Origin: Abelmoschus esculentus
Lineage: Eukaryota > Streptophyta > Magnoliopsida > Malvales > Malvaceae
Length of the DNA stretch: 64,000 nt
Assembly (NCBI GenBank): GCA_035048815.1
Contig: JAUCBN010000003.1
Location: 23,544,001 to 23,608,000 of the forward strand
Reading direction: 5' to 3'
Within the stretch, counting starts at the first letter, position 1. Every line of letters starts with the position of its first letter. The notes beneath the pieces are model-generated. The model did not search any database, was not told the DNA's origin, and was given only the letters and a program-made list of their open reading frames with translations. A program made the position numbers and the translations under genes. Positions 11,532 through 22,725 of this stretch are shown one piece after another.

Positions 11532-12471
11532 GAGTCAAGGATCAAAGGTGCAATCACTCAGCAAATCAGCAGCAACCAATTGTCAACAGCAGCCCTTCAG
11601 AGCCCTCATGGTTTTTACTACTTTTTTGTTACCCACTGCCTGCACCTAAATTAAGCATTGAGGATAATGCTTGATTTGTGTTTGAGGGTGTAGAGCCACT
11701 GCCGAGGCATCTAATGCCGCGACATTGCCATGAAAAGGAAGTTTTTAGTGATAAAATTTTTTGTTTTATGTCTACTACTTTACTTGAAACTGTTGTCATA
11801 CTCTTGTACTGCCCATCATAAGTATTGTCTTAGTTTATTCTTGAAAGCAATAGAAATCTTTCTCCATACCATAGTTAGGTTATGTTTTCAAGGATTAATT
11901 CTAGGATACTTAAGGAGAAAAATTTAGAAGCTTACTATAAGGTTAAACTTAAAACACTTTTGGACTTGTTTGACTATAAGAATTCTTTTAATGAACTTAG
12001 GTGATAAAGACTTAGATATTTGGAAAGGTGACTAGAGGTGCCTATAACCGGCTCTAGTAAATACTCTTCTTCATGCTAGAGGTGCCCGAAATTGGTTCTA
12101 GTCTGCATGAAAGGATAGCAAAAGAAATAAGAAGATAAGAAGGAGAAAAACACAATACTTGAGGTGGCCGAAATTGGCTCAAGGAATTGTTGTTTTAAGA
12201 AGAGTACACTAAATCCAAGTCTACTTGTCTTGAACTTAGAGTTTATCTAAGAAGGCCTTTAATCAAACTTGTCCACAAAAACGCACACACACACTAACCT
12301 TATAGTTTGTCTTCTAGGTACACCCTTAGGTAACCGAAAGGTTAAGTCTAAAGAATAGACATAGTTATGGTGGGGAGAATAGATGGAAACATAAGACCAA
12401 AAGAGAATAGAGTTTGACAAATTGATGGTTTGCATTGCTTGAGGACAAGCAATAGTTCGAGTTTGGGGGGG
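11532..12471 (+). mobile_element. Athila-family 3' untranslated region with polypurine tract
   Basis: Non-coding part between the truncated integrase and the next LTR. It includes the AAGCATTGAGGATAATGC block near 11655, the stem-loop triplet at 12032-12183, the CACACACACAC run near 12285 and a strong polypurine tract GAGTTTGGGGGGG (12459-12471) directly before the LTR start. A polypurine tract abutting TGATAAG is strong evidence that the LTR at 12472 is the 3' LTR of this plus-strand copy. Confidence 0.75.
12032..12183 (+). repeat. Triplet of conserved 26-nt stem-loops (copy 2)
   Basis: Stem-loops at 12032-12057, 12076-12101 and 12158-12183 in the sense strand. Arms are CTAGAG/CTCTAG, CTAGAG/TTCTAG (one G-T wobble) and CTTGAG/CTCAAG. 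Each is followed inside the 5' arm by GTG and carries a GG just before the 3' arm. They are the plus-strand counterpart of 6575-6725. Confidence 0.65.
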
Positions 12472-13162
12472 TGATAAGTGCTCAACTCACTATCACTTTT
12501 TACACTTTTCATGGGTACTTATCATCAATTCTACACCTACTTGAACCAATACATGTACTTAATATGATATATTTAGGAATGATGCTATTAAAGATAACAT
12601 TTGTAGAAAATACATACTTTACTGCATTTTTATATCTGTGCAGGAACAAGTATTACCGCGACCGCAAAATAAAGCCGAGGCAGGACTTGATGCTGATGCA
12701 ACAGAGAATGAAAAGCATTATGGCAGGCAAACTGAGGAGAAAAATAAGGAGAACGTTGCTGGACAAGAAGCCCAAGGATCGGAACTGAACAACACATCAA
12801 AAGCCCAAGGACAAGGCCACATGGGAGAAAGCCTTCTAGAAGAATTAAACTTGGAAATATGTAACCTATGCACATAACTTGTTCCATACTCCAAGTTATA
12901 CTCTATTTAGGAAAGGTTTACCCTAGGCGAAGCCAATATAAGGCATATTCATACAAGGGACTAGAGAGAGCCGAATTTGAGAGATTTCACCCTAGGAAAA
13001 AATTTTCCCATCATGTTCTAAGCTTTCTTAGGGTTTAGGTGAAAGTTGTTGAGTATTAGTGAGAGGAGATTGTATCTTGTTTCTTGTTTCAATGCAATAA
13101 AATATCAAAGTTTGCTTACTCTTTTCTATTCTTTGTTCTTGCATCCAAGCCCGTGAGGGAAG
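12472..13162 (+). mobile_element. Truncated Athila-family 3' LTR, plus orientation
   Basis: Starts TGATAAGTGCTCAACTCAC after the polypurine tract and runs about 690 nt to CAAGCCCGTGAGGGAAG. There the complete minus-strand LTR (13163-14481) begins. Complete family LTRs continue from this point with TTTGTAAGTAATTT. The most economical reading is that a minus-strand relative inserted into this LTR and the far half was later lost, since it is not found to the right. Confidence 0.75.
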
Positions 13163-14481
13163 TGATACGTGCTGAATATGCACAATTGGAGTGCAGGTGT
13201 ACAAGTCAAGTAATAAGTGATAAGTATTTTCGAGTTATTGTCTCCTCAGGGATTGGTGTACTCAATATGCTTCCTTTGATCTTCTTGCCCTATAAAACAA
13301 AAATAAACACACAATTAAGTTGAGTGTTGACTAAATTAAATAAACTAAACTAAATATGTGAGGTCAAATTTGAGAAAGATGGTAGGATCCAATTATGTTG
13401 TATAGTGGATTCGATTGATCTGCTTCTGTTCAATGCAATTACACTGCACTGCCTCGACAGTACTGCAGATACTGTCTTCGGTAGCGACAATGCTCTCTAC
13501 TATGGTAATCCCTTGCTCTTGGATAGATTTACCAAAGTTCGGTAAAGTATCCTGTGATGGCTCCGCTTATACCCAAGTCGAAACACTGTTGAAGGTTAGT
13601 CCTTGATGATACCTATCAGCGTTAATTATAACCAACAACCAATCCCATACTTCTTTTAGCCGCAGAAACTCTAACCTATCCCTAGACCGAGTTAGTATCC
13701 TCCAATCAAGTGGAATACCGCACTTACTCCTTTCGTGAGTCTAACTCTCCCGAGTCTAGATAAATAAATTACTTACAAACTTCCCTCCCGGGCTTGGATG
13801 CAAGAACAAAGAATGGCAAAGAGTAAGGAAACTTTGATATTTTATTGCATAGAAACAAGAAACAAGATACAATCTCTTCTCACTAATACTCAAAAACTTT
13901 CACCAAAACCCTAAGAAAGTTTAGAACATGATGGGAAGAATTATTCCTAAGGTAAACTCTCTTAAATTCGGCTCTCTAGATCTCCTCTCCAATCCCTAGG
14001 ACGGTTATGCCTTATATAGGCTTGGTCTAGGGCAAACCTTTCCTAATTAGAGTACAACTTGGAGTAGGGAACAAGTTATGGACATAGGGTAAATATTTCC
14101 AAGTTTAATCTTCTAGAAGGTTTCTTTCCCGTGTGGCCTTGTCCTTGGGCTTTTCTTGTATTGTTCAGATCCGATTCTTGGACTTCTTGTTCAGCAACCT
14201 TCTCCTCATTTTTCTCTTTCAATTACCAGCTATATTTCTTTTCTTCCTCTGCTGCCTCGGCATCAAGTCTTGCCTCCACCTCATTTTGCTACCCCGACAA
14301 CACTTGTTCCTGCACAGATATGAAAATACAGTAAAGTATGCCATTTCTACAAATATTATCTTAAATGGTATAATCCCTAAATATATCACATTAAATAAAT
14401 GCATTGGTTCAAGTAGGTGTAGATTTGATGATAAGGGCCCATGAAAAGAGTAGAAAACGATAGTGAGTTGAGCACTTATCA
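13163..14481 (-). mobile_element. Athila-family LTR, minus orientation (3' LTR of deletion derivative)
   Basis: Complete 1.32 kb LTR. On the minus strand it starts TGATAAGTGCTCAACTCAC at 14481 and ends GCACGTATCA at 13163. The polypurine tract lies at 14482-14496 on its upstream side. With the LTR at 17932-19269 it brackets a 3.45 kb internal region in the same orientation. Confidence 0.8.
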
Positions 14482-15371
14482 CACCCCCAAACTCAAACTA
14501 TTGCTTGTCCTCAAGCAATGCAAATCATCAATTTATCAAACTTCATTCCCTCTTGGTCTTATGTTTCCATCTATTCTCTCCACCATAACTATGTCTATTC
14601 TTTTAGACTTAACCTTTCGGTTACCGAAGGGTGTACCTAGAAGACAAACTATAAGGTTAGTGTGTGTGTGTTTTTATAGACAAGTTTAATAAAAGGTCTT
14701 CTTAGATAAACTCTAAGTTCAAGACAAGTAGACTTGGATTTAGTATACTCTTGTAAAAACTAAAATTCATTGAGCTAATTTCGGGCACCTCAAGTACTGT
14801 GTCTTCTTATTATTATTATTTTCTTATTTCTTTTGTTATTCTTTTATGTATACTAGAGCCAATTTCGGGCACCTCTAATATGAATAAGAGTCTTTCCTAG
14901 AGCCGGTCATAGGCACCTCTAGTCACCTTTCCAAAACCTAAGTCTTTATCACCTATGTTCATTAAAAGAATTCCTATAGCCAAACAAGTCCTAAAATTGT
15001 TTTAAAGTTCCACCTTATAGCAAGCTTCTAAGTTTTTCTCCTTAAGTATCCTAGAGTCAAATCTTCAAAATAGATCCTAACTATGGTAAGGAGAAAGATT
15101 TCTATTGCCTTTAAGAATAAACTATGACGATACTAATGAAGAGCAGTGCAAAAGTATGACTATAATTTTAAGTAAAGTGGTGGATATAAAAAAAATTTAT
15201 CACTAAAAACTTCCTTTTTTGTAGGGCCGAGGCAGTAGATAGCCTCAGCAGTGGCTCTACACCCCCAAACTCAAACCAAGCATTGTCCTCAATGCTTAAT
15301 TTCGGGGTAGGCAGTAGGTAAAAATAGAAGCAATAAAAACAATTATATGAGCAACAAAGAAAGAATAGAAA
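14482..15371 (-). mobile_element. Athila-family 3' untranslated region with stem-loop triplet
   Basis: Same organisation as 6283-7194: polypurine tract, (TG)n near 14660, stem-loops at 14769-14794, 14853-14878 and 14897-14922, and the CACCCCCAAACTCAAACC/AAGCATTGTCC block near 15262-15290. No coding capacity is apparent. Confidence 0.65.
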
Positions 15372-16963
15372 TTATAAAGATTCGAAAGAGCTTTCTTTCA
15401 TAATTTGTTCCCTTTGTCTAGCTGCTGATTGTTGTACCCTTGGTGATGGCAATGACTTTTCTCTTCTCGGTGGCTGAACTCTCGTTGGTGTTGCTCGTTG
15501 CATTAAAGCATTGACCTCTTCTCCTCCTTTATCTTCAATGTCTATTATCTTTGTTCCTCCTTCGTTTTTTGGATCTGCCCCGACATTTTGGATGCTTGGC
15601 TCGGCATCGGCCGAGCTCTGGTTGACATAGGCATCTATCTCAGCTAATAGACTGCCCATTGGGATTGGGGATCTTGGGGGTGTGCTGAAGATTGCCCTTC
15701 GCTTTGAAGGTCTTTTGCTGGATGATGATTCTACGGCAGCGTCTGCTCCCTAGATGGGCCAGCTTCGTTGAACTGTTATTGCGGTCTATAGAGGAAGAAT
15801 GGCCTCGGCCCTGGGGATGGAGTAGTATCTATGTAGTGCGCTGCTGTGACGACTATATTTGTAGGGAATTCTGGGAATTGCGCCCCTTGGTTGGGAAAGT
15901 TCTATATCATCATTTGAGCAAGGGTGTTGTTGAAGTCTCTCTGATATTCTATATATCTTTGTTGGAGAATGTCCATTGCTTCCATCCTCTGAAGAATTTC
16001 TTGGTAGGGGTCAGCTTCGATAGGGGCTTCGGCAGTGCCAGGCATATTTGTCGTGTTCTTGGTTCCGGTAGGGAAATCAGGAGTGAACTACTCAGGGGTT
16101 GCCTGGACAGGTTCTGCCTATGTGATCTGCATAACTCTATGGTAAAATTCTTTTGTCCATCCTTGCCTAGTTGGTGTGTATTCATCCGTCTTTTCGACTG
16201 GTACTCCTGCAGTAATACATAAACCAGAGATTAAACATGGGAAATATAAAGGTCCATGTTCCTTCTTAACACAATCATGAATTTCGCGTAAAATGATCTC
16301 TCCAACATCTATGCTCCTCTTATTGATGATGGATTGGATCAGCACCAATCTCTTACGGTCCATTGAGCTGTTGTAGGAGGTGGGGATGAGGCGTCTCTTG
16401 ATAAAGGTACACCACAATTTGGCCTTGGGCTTGAGGCTTTGCCTTGTCATAGAACCTCTATGGGCATCGGTTTCCCAAGGGGTGTTGTTGTAACAAAGAT
16501 CATCTTTAATCAATTCGTAATCTTGAGTAGTAGTATCTTCCATGAACTCGGCATGAACATCACGGATGGAGATGAGGCCATATTAATCATTAATTGCCTC
16601 AGCATCAAGATGGATAGGCTTGCCTCGGCAGTGGACAAAGAGATTGTCCTTGCTCGGCCCATGTGCATAAAACTCTCGCGCTATGGTGGTATATGCCAGT
16701 GGAGGTTGTAGAAAGAAAATATCCCATTCTTGATATTGAATCTTGTTAAACAAGTAATGTTTAATGCCGAAGTTTTCCTCCTCTAATTGTTGAAATCCTT
16801 GTTTCTCCCACAACTGCCGAGCGACGAACGATCTGTTGAATCGTTCTGCAACAGTGGCGGGGAAAATCGAGTATATATTGCCATAGAAGAGTTGTAAGGC
16901 TTGAGGATTTTGGAAAGATTCTAAAAATTTCAAGAAGATTGACAGAGAGTATTGTGAAAGCAA
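15372..16963 (-). pseudogene. Athila-type extra ORF (putative plant transposon protein)
   Basis: Minus-strand coding remnant of an extra ORF, read right to left. The first part (16963-16583, 126 residues) contains FPATVAERFNRSFVARQLWE and FYAHGPSKDNLFVHCRGK. The second (16543-16118) has KAKLWCTFIKRRLIPTSYN, INKRSIDVGEIILREIHDC and LYFPCLISGLC, the signature of the PF20167 'putative plant transposon protein' family (my recognition, not a search). The last (15659-15372) is a hydrophilic tail with PSPRVQQSAARQ. Frame breaks separate the three parts. Family members sit downstream of or replace pol in Athila-like and non-autonomous plant retroelements, and their role is unknown. The minus-strand region just upstream (to about 17040) has a TATATAGG-like box. 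Confidence 0.6.
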
Positions 16964-17286
16964 GATTGTAGTATAATTCTAAAGAAATCAAGAATGTAAG
17001 AGTGAATAGTTCAAAAGAAGGATGTTGCTTATATAGGCCTTGGCAAAGTGACTGTTTTAACCATTAGCCGTTTTGAATTTACTACCCGTTAGCATTTACT
17101 ATCGTAGCGGAAAACTCGACAGATAACCGTTACACTGTTTTTGTCCGTTGGGATTGCTGCGGCTTTTGACACTATTTATTGCCTCGGTAGATCTCCTGCT
17201 GTGAACTATTATGTTACTGGTGGAGTGCGTGTAAATGTATATCCCAAATTGCTCATCTCTTGTTGGCCTGGATTTTTCTTAAAGTC
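16964..17286 (-). mobile_element. Internal leader between protease and extra ORF
   Basis: No protein is supported. The stretch contains TATATAGGCC near 17030 (as at 20665), which on the plus strand looks like a TATA box but belongs to the internal region of minus-strand copies. The block with 'ACTGTTTTAACCATTAG' near 17051 recurs at 21757, where the solo LTR inserted. Confidence 0.45.
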
Positions 17287-17925
17287 TTAGTCTTTCCCTT
17301 CAGTATTTTCTGCCTCCACTTTGGGTTTAATTTTCTTACCAAATAATCTGTCGAGTGTGCTGCCTAGGCAAGATACCTTGGTGTTTGCATCTTTTGTGTG
17401 GAGGGTTTTGCATTCTTCTGGATCATCAAATTTTTTCAAATTGTAGAATGCATTGAGTTTGACTTGTCGGTCATTGACCCTTATTGTCAACTCTCAATTC
17501 TCCATATCTATTAAAGTTCTTCCAGTAGCAAGGAAAGGTCTTCCCAAGATGATCGGTGGATTCTCATCTGCTTCACAGTCAAGGACAAGGAAGTCAGAAG
17601 GAAAAATAAAGTTGTCTACCCTTACCAATGTATCCTCTATTTTTCCTTCAGGATGCACATAGGATCTATCCGCAAGTTGGAGCAGCACTATTGTAGGTTT
17701 TGCCCTACCTATTCCAAGCTTTTGAAAGATTGATTTGGGCATGAGATTGATGCTTGCTCCTAGGTCACATAATGCCTTTGCTTCATAATTTTTACCAATC
17801 GCACAAGGTATTGTAAAGAATCCAGGATCATTCAGTTCGGGTGGCATGCGATTATGTAGCATTGTCATGCATCCTTCAGTTGCTGTCACTGTCTCAAACT
17901 CGCCTAGCTTCTTTCTTTTAGACAC
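17287..17925 (-). pseudogene. Athila-like gag-protease junction and protease fragment
   Basis: Two overlapping minus-strand pieces. 17925-17494 begins near KRKKLGEFETVTATEGC and continues through FFTIPCAIGKNYEAKALCDLG (the aspartic-protease start, here CDLGASINLMPKS where other retroelement proteases have D-T/S-G), LGIGRAKPTIVLLQLADRS, DFLVLDCEAD and IILGRPFLATGRTLIDM. After a stop, 17490-17287 continues with MTIRVNDRQVKLNAF. The protein is well preserved but the surrounding polyprotein is gone: gag is missing on one side and reverse transcriptase on the other. The right edge abuts the end of an LTR at 17932 with no primer-binding site between, so this is a deletion or recombination junction. 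Confidence 0.75.
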
Positions 17926-17931
17926 AATGTC

Positions 17932-19269
17932 TGATGCATGCTAAACGATGCGCATTTAAGTCCAAGTGTATACGTCAAGTAATAAAGTGATAAGCATTTA
18001 TCGAATATCGTCTCCACAGGGATGAATATACTTAATATGTTTCCTTTGGTCTTTTTGCTTCTATAAGAGAAAAATAAAAACACAAATTAGTTTGATATTG
18101 ATTTAACTAATAAACTAAGCTAACTAAAGTAATAACAATTATGAGAGAGATAGGGTAGGATCCAGTTGTATCGTATTATGGGTTCGATTGATCTGCTTCT
18201 TATCCCAATGCAATTTCACTACACCGCCTCGACAGTATTGCAGATACTGTCTCGGCAGCGATAATGTCTTCTGCCGCGGCAATCCCTTGCTCTTGGGCAG
18301 ATTTACCAAAGTTCGGCAAAGTGTCCTTGTATGGCTCCACTTATCCCTAAGTCGAAACGCTATTGAAGGTCAGTCCTTGATGATACCTCCCAGCGTTAAT
18401 CAATTATAACCAACAACCAATCCCACACTTGTTTTAGCCGCTGAAACTCTTAACTTATCCCTAGGCCAGGTTAGTATCCCCAATTAAGTGAATACCGCAC
18501 TTACTCCTTTCGTGAGCCTAACTCTCCCAAGTCTAGACAAATGGATTACTTACAAATTTCCCTCTCATGCTTGGATGCAAGAACAAAGAATGACAAAGAG
18601 TAAGCAAACTTCGATATTTTATTGCATTGAAATAATAATCAAAATACAATCTTCTCTCACAAATACTTAACAACCTTCACCAACACCCTAATAAAGTTTA
18701 GAACATGATGAGAAGAATTGTTCCTAAGACTCTCTCAAAGTATGTCTAGCTAATTCTCTCTAATTTTCCGCCCTTTTTTTAACCCTATGATGACTATGCC
18801 TTTATATAGGCTTGGCCTAGGGCAAACTTTTCCTAATTAGAGTACAACTTGGACTAGGGAACAAGATATGCACTTTAGGTTAAATATTTCCAAGTTTGAT
18901 CATCTAGAAGGTTTAATCCCGCATGGCCTTGTCCTTGGGCTTTTCTTTTGTTGTTTAGCTCTAAATCATGGGCTTCTTGCTTAGTAATGTTCTCCTCAAT
19001 TTTCTCTTTCAACCGCCAGCTATATCGTTTTTTCTTCTCTTCTACCTCAGCATTAAGTCCTGCCTCGACCTCATGTTGCTGCCTCGGTAATACTTATTCA
19101 TGCACAGATAAGAAAATGCAGTAAAGTACGCATTTTCTACAAATATGATCTTTGATAGCATTTTCCAAATATATCACATTAAGCCCATGCATTGGTTCAA
19201 GTAGGTGTAGAATTGATGATAAGTGCCCATGAAAAGTGTAGAAAATGATAATGATTTGAGCAATTATCA
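17932..19269 (-). mobile_element. Athila-family LTR, minus orientation
   Basis: Complete 1.34 kb LTR. The minus-strand start is TGATAATTGCTCAAATC at 19269 and the end is GCATGCATCA at 17932. It is flanked on its upstream side by a polypurine tract (19270-19285), so it is a 3' LTR of sequence to its right. On its downstream side it runs directly into the protease of the next copy. It thus sits as the middle LTR of an internal-LTR-internal-LTR series. Confidence 0.8.
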
Positions 19270-20687
19270 CACCCCCCAAACTCGAACTATTGCTTGTACT
19301 CAAGCAATGCAAACCATCAATTTGTCAAACTCTATTCTCTCTTGGTCTTATACTTCCATCTATTCTCCCCTCCATAACTATGTCTATTCTTTAGTCTTGA
19401 CCTTCTTGTTACTCAAGGGTGTATCTAGAAGACAAACTATAAGGCTAGTGTGTGTGTGCGTTTTTTTGGACAAGTTTGAGTAAAGGCCTTCTTAGAAAAA
19501 CTTTAAGTTCAAGACAAGTAGACTTGGTTTTAGTGTACTCCTTTTGTAACAATAATTTCTTGAGCCAATTTCGGATACCTCAAGTATTGTGTTTTCTTAT
19601 TATTATTATTTTCTTATTTCTTTTTCTATTCTTTTATGCATACTAGAGCCAATTTCGGGCACCTCTAATATGAAGAAGAGTCTTTCCTAGAGCCGGTCAT
19701 AGGCACCTCTAGTCACCTTTTCAAAATCTAAGTTTTTATTACCTATGTTCATTAAAATAATTTCTATAGCCAAACAAGTCCCAAAAGTGTTTTAAAGTTC
19801 CACCTTATAGCAAGCTTCTAAGTTTTTCTCCTTAAGTATCCTAGAGTCAAATTTTCAAAACAGATCCTAACTATTTTAAGGAGAAAGATTTCTATTGCCT
19901 TTAAGAATAAACTATGACAATACTAGTGAAGAGCAGTGCAAAAGTATGGCAACAGTTTTAAGTAAAGTGGTGGATTTTAAAAAAATTATCACTAAAAACT
20001 TCCTTTTTATTGTAAGGTCGCGGTAGTAAATAGCCTCGGTAGTGGCTCTACACCCCCAAACTCAAACCAAGCATTATCCTCAATGCTTAATTTATGGGTA
20101 GGCAGTGGGTAAAAAATATATGTATATAAGTAGAGAAAAAAATCAGAAAATAGTTTATATTAGCAACAATAAAGAATAACAATTAATATGATTCAGAAGA
20201 ACTTTCTTTCATAATTTGTCTTCTTGGTCTGGTTTTTGATGGTTGTGCCCTTGGTGATGGTGATGGCTTTGCTCTTCTCAGCAGCTGAACTCTCATTGGT
20301 GTGTCCCTCTTTATTGGGGCATTGACTTCTTCTCCTCCTTCATCTTCTTATCCATGATTTTAGTGCCTCCTTCGTTTTCCAGATCTGCCTCGGCAGGCTG
20401 GATACTGTACTCGGCAGTTGATGAGCTCTGATGAACGTAGATGCCAGGCACTACCGAAGCCCCTGTCGTGAATTAAGCATTCTTACAAGAATGCTGGTAA
20501 GAATGTAGAGAGTATTGGATAATATTGATGAGAGGTTCTTTGAAGATGATCTGAAAGTTGCAAGAATACTGGTAAGAATGCAGAGAGTATTGTGAGGAAG
20601 ATTAGAATTCTAAAGAAATTTCAAGAATGTAAGAGTGAGTAGTTCAAAAGCATGTTGTTGTTTATATAGGCCTCGGCAGTGTGACCG
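19270..20687 (-). mobile_element. Athila-family internal 3' region and extra-ORF remnant
   Basis: Minus-strand non-coding region with stem-loops at 19559-19584, 19643-19668 and 19687-19712, the CACCCCCAAACTCAAACC block near 20050, and a short, shifted remnant of the extra ORF (about 20190-20640). A local duplication of CAAGAATGCTGGTAAGAATG-like text occurs at about 20489 and 20560. The stretch is split at 20688 by a solo LTR and continues at 21756. Confidence 0.6.
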
Positions 20688-21755
20688 TGTAGAACTAATG
20701 TTTTGATATAATAATTGAAAAATAATTTTGGACTAATTTGAAAAGATTTCAAAAATGGTTCTTATGTCCAAACTACTTAAAAATATATTTAAGATGTTTT
20801 TGAGTGATTTTAAATATGTTTTAAATGATTTAAAGAAACCAAATAAGTGTTTTTAACCCAGGTGTTTCGATACACCCTTAAGGTGTTTCGATACCTGTTC
20901 TTCAATACCATGGTTTCAAAGGCAAAACTACAGTAGTATCGATATTGGTCTCGATACCTTTTTGCCACTGTGATGCTATGTTTCGAACCCTGTTTCGAAA
21001 CACCCCCAACGGTCAAAACAATTTTATGAAAAAACTCAACGGCTAGGAACGGTATCAATACTGGTATCGATACCTGTTCATAAATGCAGGTCAACGGCTA
21101 TTTCCCAAAGCAGCTGTTTCGAAACAGCCTTCACGTGTTTCGATACCGCCTGCACCAAAAGAGGAAATAAGCCTTGTAATCAGCTCCAAACGGCTCCAAA
21201 ACATCCCCAACGGTCATAAACAGCTAGAAGCTCTTTTGGGATGATAAAAGGAAGTCTCAAGCATCAAGAGAAGACCAATGCTTCATAGTAAACAACAATA
21301 TGATCAAAGATTTGTCTTAGTGCTTAAATTCCTATTATTTGGGTAGACAAACACTTGTGAGCTTAATTGTCATATATGCTCAAGTGTAATTAGGAATTGG
21401 GTGAGTGCTTAGATTGCAAACATTAGCCTTATTAGAAGGATTAAAGAAGTTTGCTAAGTTTTCTCTTTGTTGAGTGAATTTCCAAAGTTCGAGTTGTGAA
21501 CTTTGGATGCTAGATTCGGGTTTGAGTCTAGGATTGTAATGTTATCCCTTTGGCCTCAAAAGGTTGAAATTCTTAGTGAATTTGGAAAATCCTTAGTCGG
21601 AAGCTAAGGTAGTGGATGTAGGCGAGGCCGAACCACTATAAATCCTTGTGTCATTGTTTATATTTTTGCTTCCACAAATATCCACCCAAATTGGCCAATT
21701 CTCCATCACTTGGCAAGTAAATTCGGTTGTGCATCGAGCCACTCTAAGCCTAACA
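20688..21755 (+). mobile_element. Solo LTR, 1068 bp, target duplication GACCG
   Basis: It starts TGTAGAACTAATG and ends CTAAGCCTAACA, and is flanked by GACCG on both sides (20683-20687 and 21756-21760). Removing it restores continuity of the Athila internal sequence as seen at 17040-17070. Orientation is inferred as plus: a GATGATAAAAGG TATA-like box (about 21240) precedes a leader, and the segment GTGGATGTAGGCGAGGCCG...CCACTATAAATC (about 21612-21648) resembles the U5 part of plant copia LTRs of the SIRE/Tork kind. The U3 part carries many copies of TTTCGATAC and the palindrome GGTATCGATACC. Confidence 0.8.
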
Positions 21756-22075
21756 GACCGTTTTAACCACTAGCTGTTTTGTAGCTGTTTTGAATTTACT
21801 GTCCGTTAGCATTTACTGTCACAGCGTAAAACTCGGAAGATAGCCGTTACACTATTTCTACACGTTGGGATTTCTACGGCTTCTAACACTGTTTACTGCC
21901 TTCGGCAGGTTTTCTTCCCTGAACTATTTCTCTTTTATTCTTGAGTTTATTGTCCTAAAAAAACTGAAACAAGCTTTAAAAAAATAATATAATATCACTA
22001 AAAAATAAGCAACAACTAATCCTAATATAATAAGATAAAATATAAGGGGATAGACTAAGTTACTGGTGGAGTGCA
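21756..22075 (-). mobile_element. Continuation of Athila internal region
   Basis: Homologous to 17050-17230: the TTTTAACCACTAGCTG, TTACTGTC and CTGGTGGAGTGC landmarks recur. It ends at about 22075, where an LTR fragment starts abruptly. It is non-coding. Confidence 0.5.
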
Positions 22076-22327
22076 GCCATATCGCTTTTTCTTTTCTGTT
22101 GCCTCGGCATCAGGTCCTGTCTCAGCCTCATGTTGTTGCCTCGGTAATACTTATTCCTGCACAGATAAGAAAATGCAGTAAAGTACGCCTTTTCTTCAAA
22201 TATGATCTTTGATAGCATTTTCCTAAATATATCACATTAAGTCCATGCATTGGTTCAAGTAGGTGTAGAGTTGATGATAAGTGCCCATGAAAAGTGTAGA
22301 AAGTGATAGTGATTTGAGCACTTATCA
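22076..22327 (-). mobile_element. Athila-family LTR 5'-end fragment
   Basis: The first 250 nt of the LTR (minus-strand TGATAAGTGCTCAAATC at 22327). It is fused at its start directly to gag coding sequence (22328) and at its other end to internal sequence (22075). Both are illegitimate joints. Confidence 0.7.
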
Positions 22328-22725
22328 ATGTCCTTCAAGAATTTGGCATAGTTGGGCATTTGTTCAATTGCCTCAACAAATAGAAAATTGATGTGGACTT
22401 GCTTTAGAATATCCAGGAACTTCTTAAACTGATGATCCTGTTTTTGCTTTTTCAACCTTTGTGGGAAAGGTGGGGGTGGTCTCATCTCTTCTAGGGTCTC
22501 ATTGGTTTGGAATTTAAAACCTTGAACCACTGTGTTGCTCGCTGTCTCGGAGGTAGTTCAGATGTTACCGAGATCTTTTCTGGGGCAGTGTTTTCATATT
22601 AAGTTTGTTGAGCATCCAAGTCCTCCTTGTCTGATTCCTCATGTGTTGTTGGTGGAACTTTGGTTGCTGACTTTCCCATTGTCTCCTTAAGTTGTAGGTC
22701 ACTTCTTGTAGTGATTGCTTTGCAT
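22328..22725 (-). pseudogene. Athila-like gag C-terminal fragment
   Basis: Read right to left on the minus strand: a hydrophilic linker, then FKFQTNETLEEMRPPPPFPQ, RLKKQKQDHQFKKFLDILKQ, VHINFLFVEAIEQMPNYAKF and LKD, the conserved end of the gag region in Athila-like polyproteins. The reading frame runs on by chance into the LTR. The equivalent region is better preserved at 44340-45044. Ahead of it (right of 22725) the gag is cut by the LTR-like segment 22726-23691. Confidence 0.7.
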
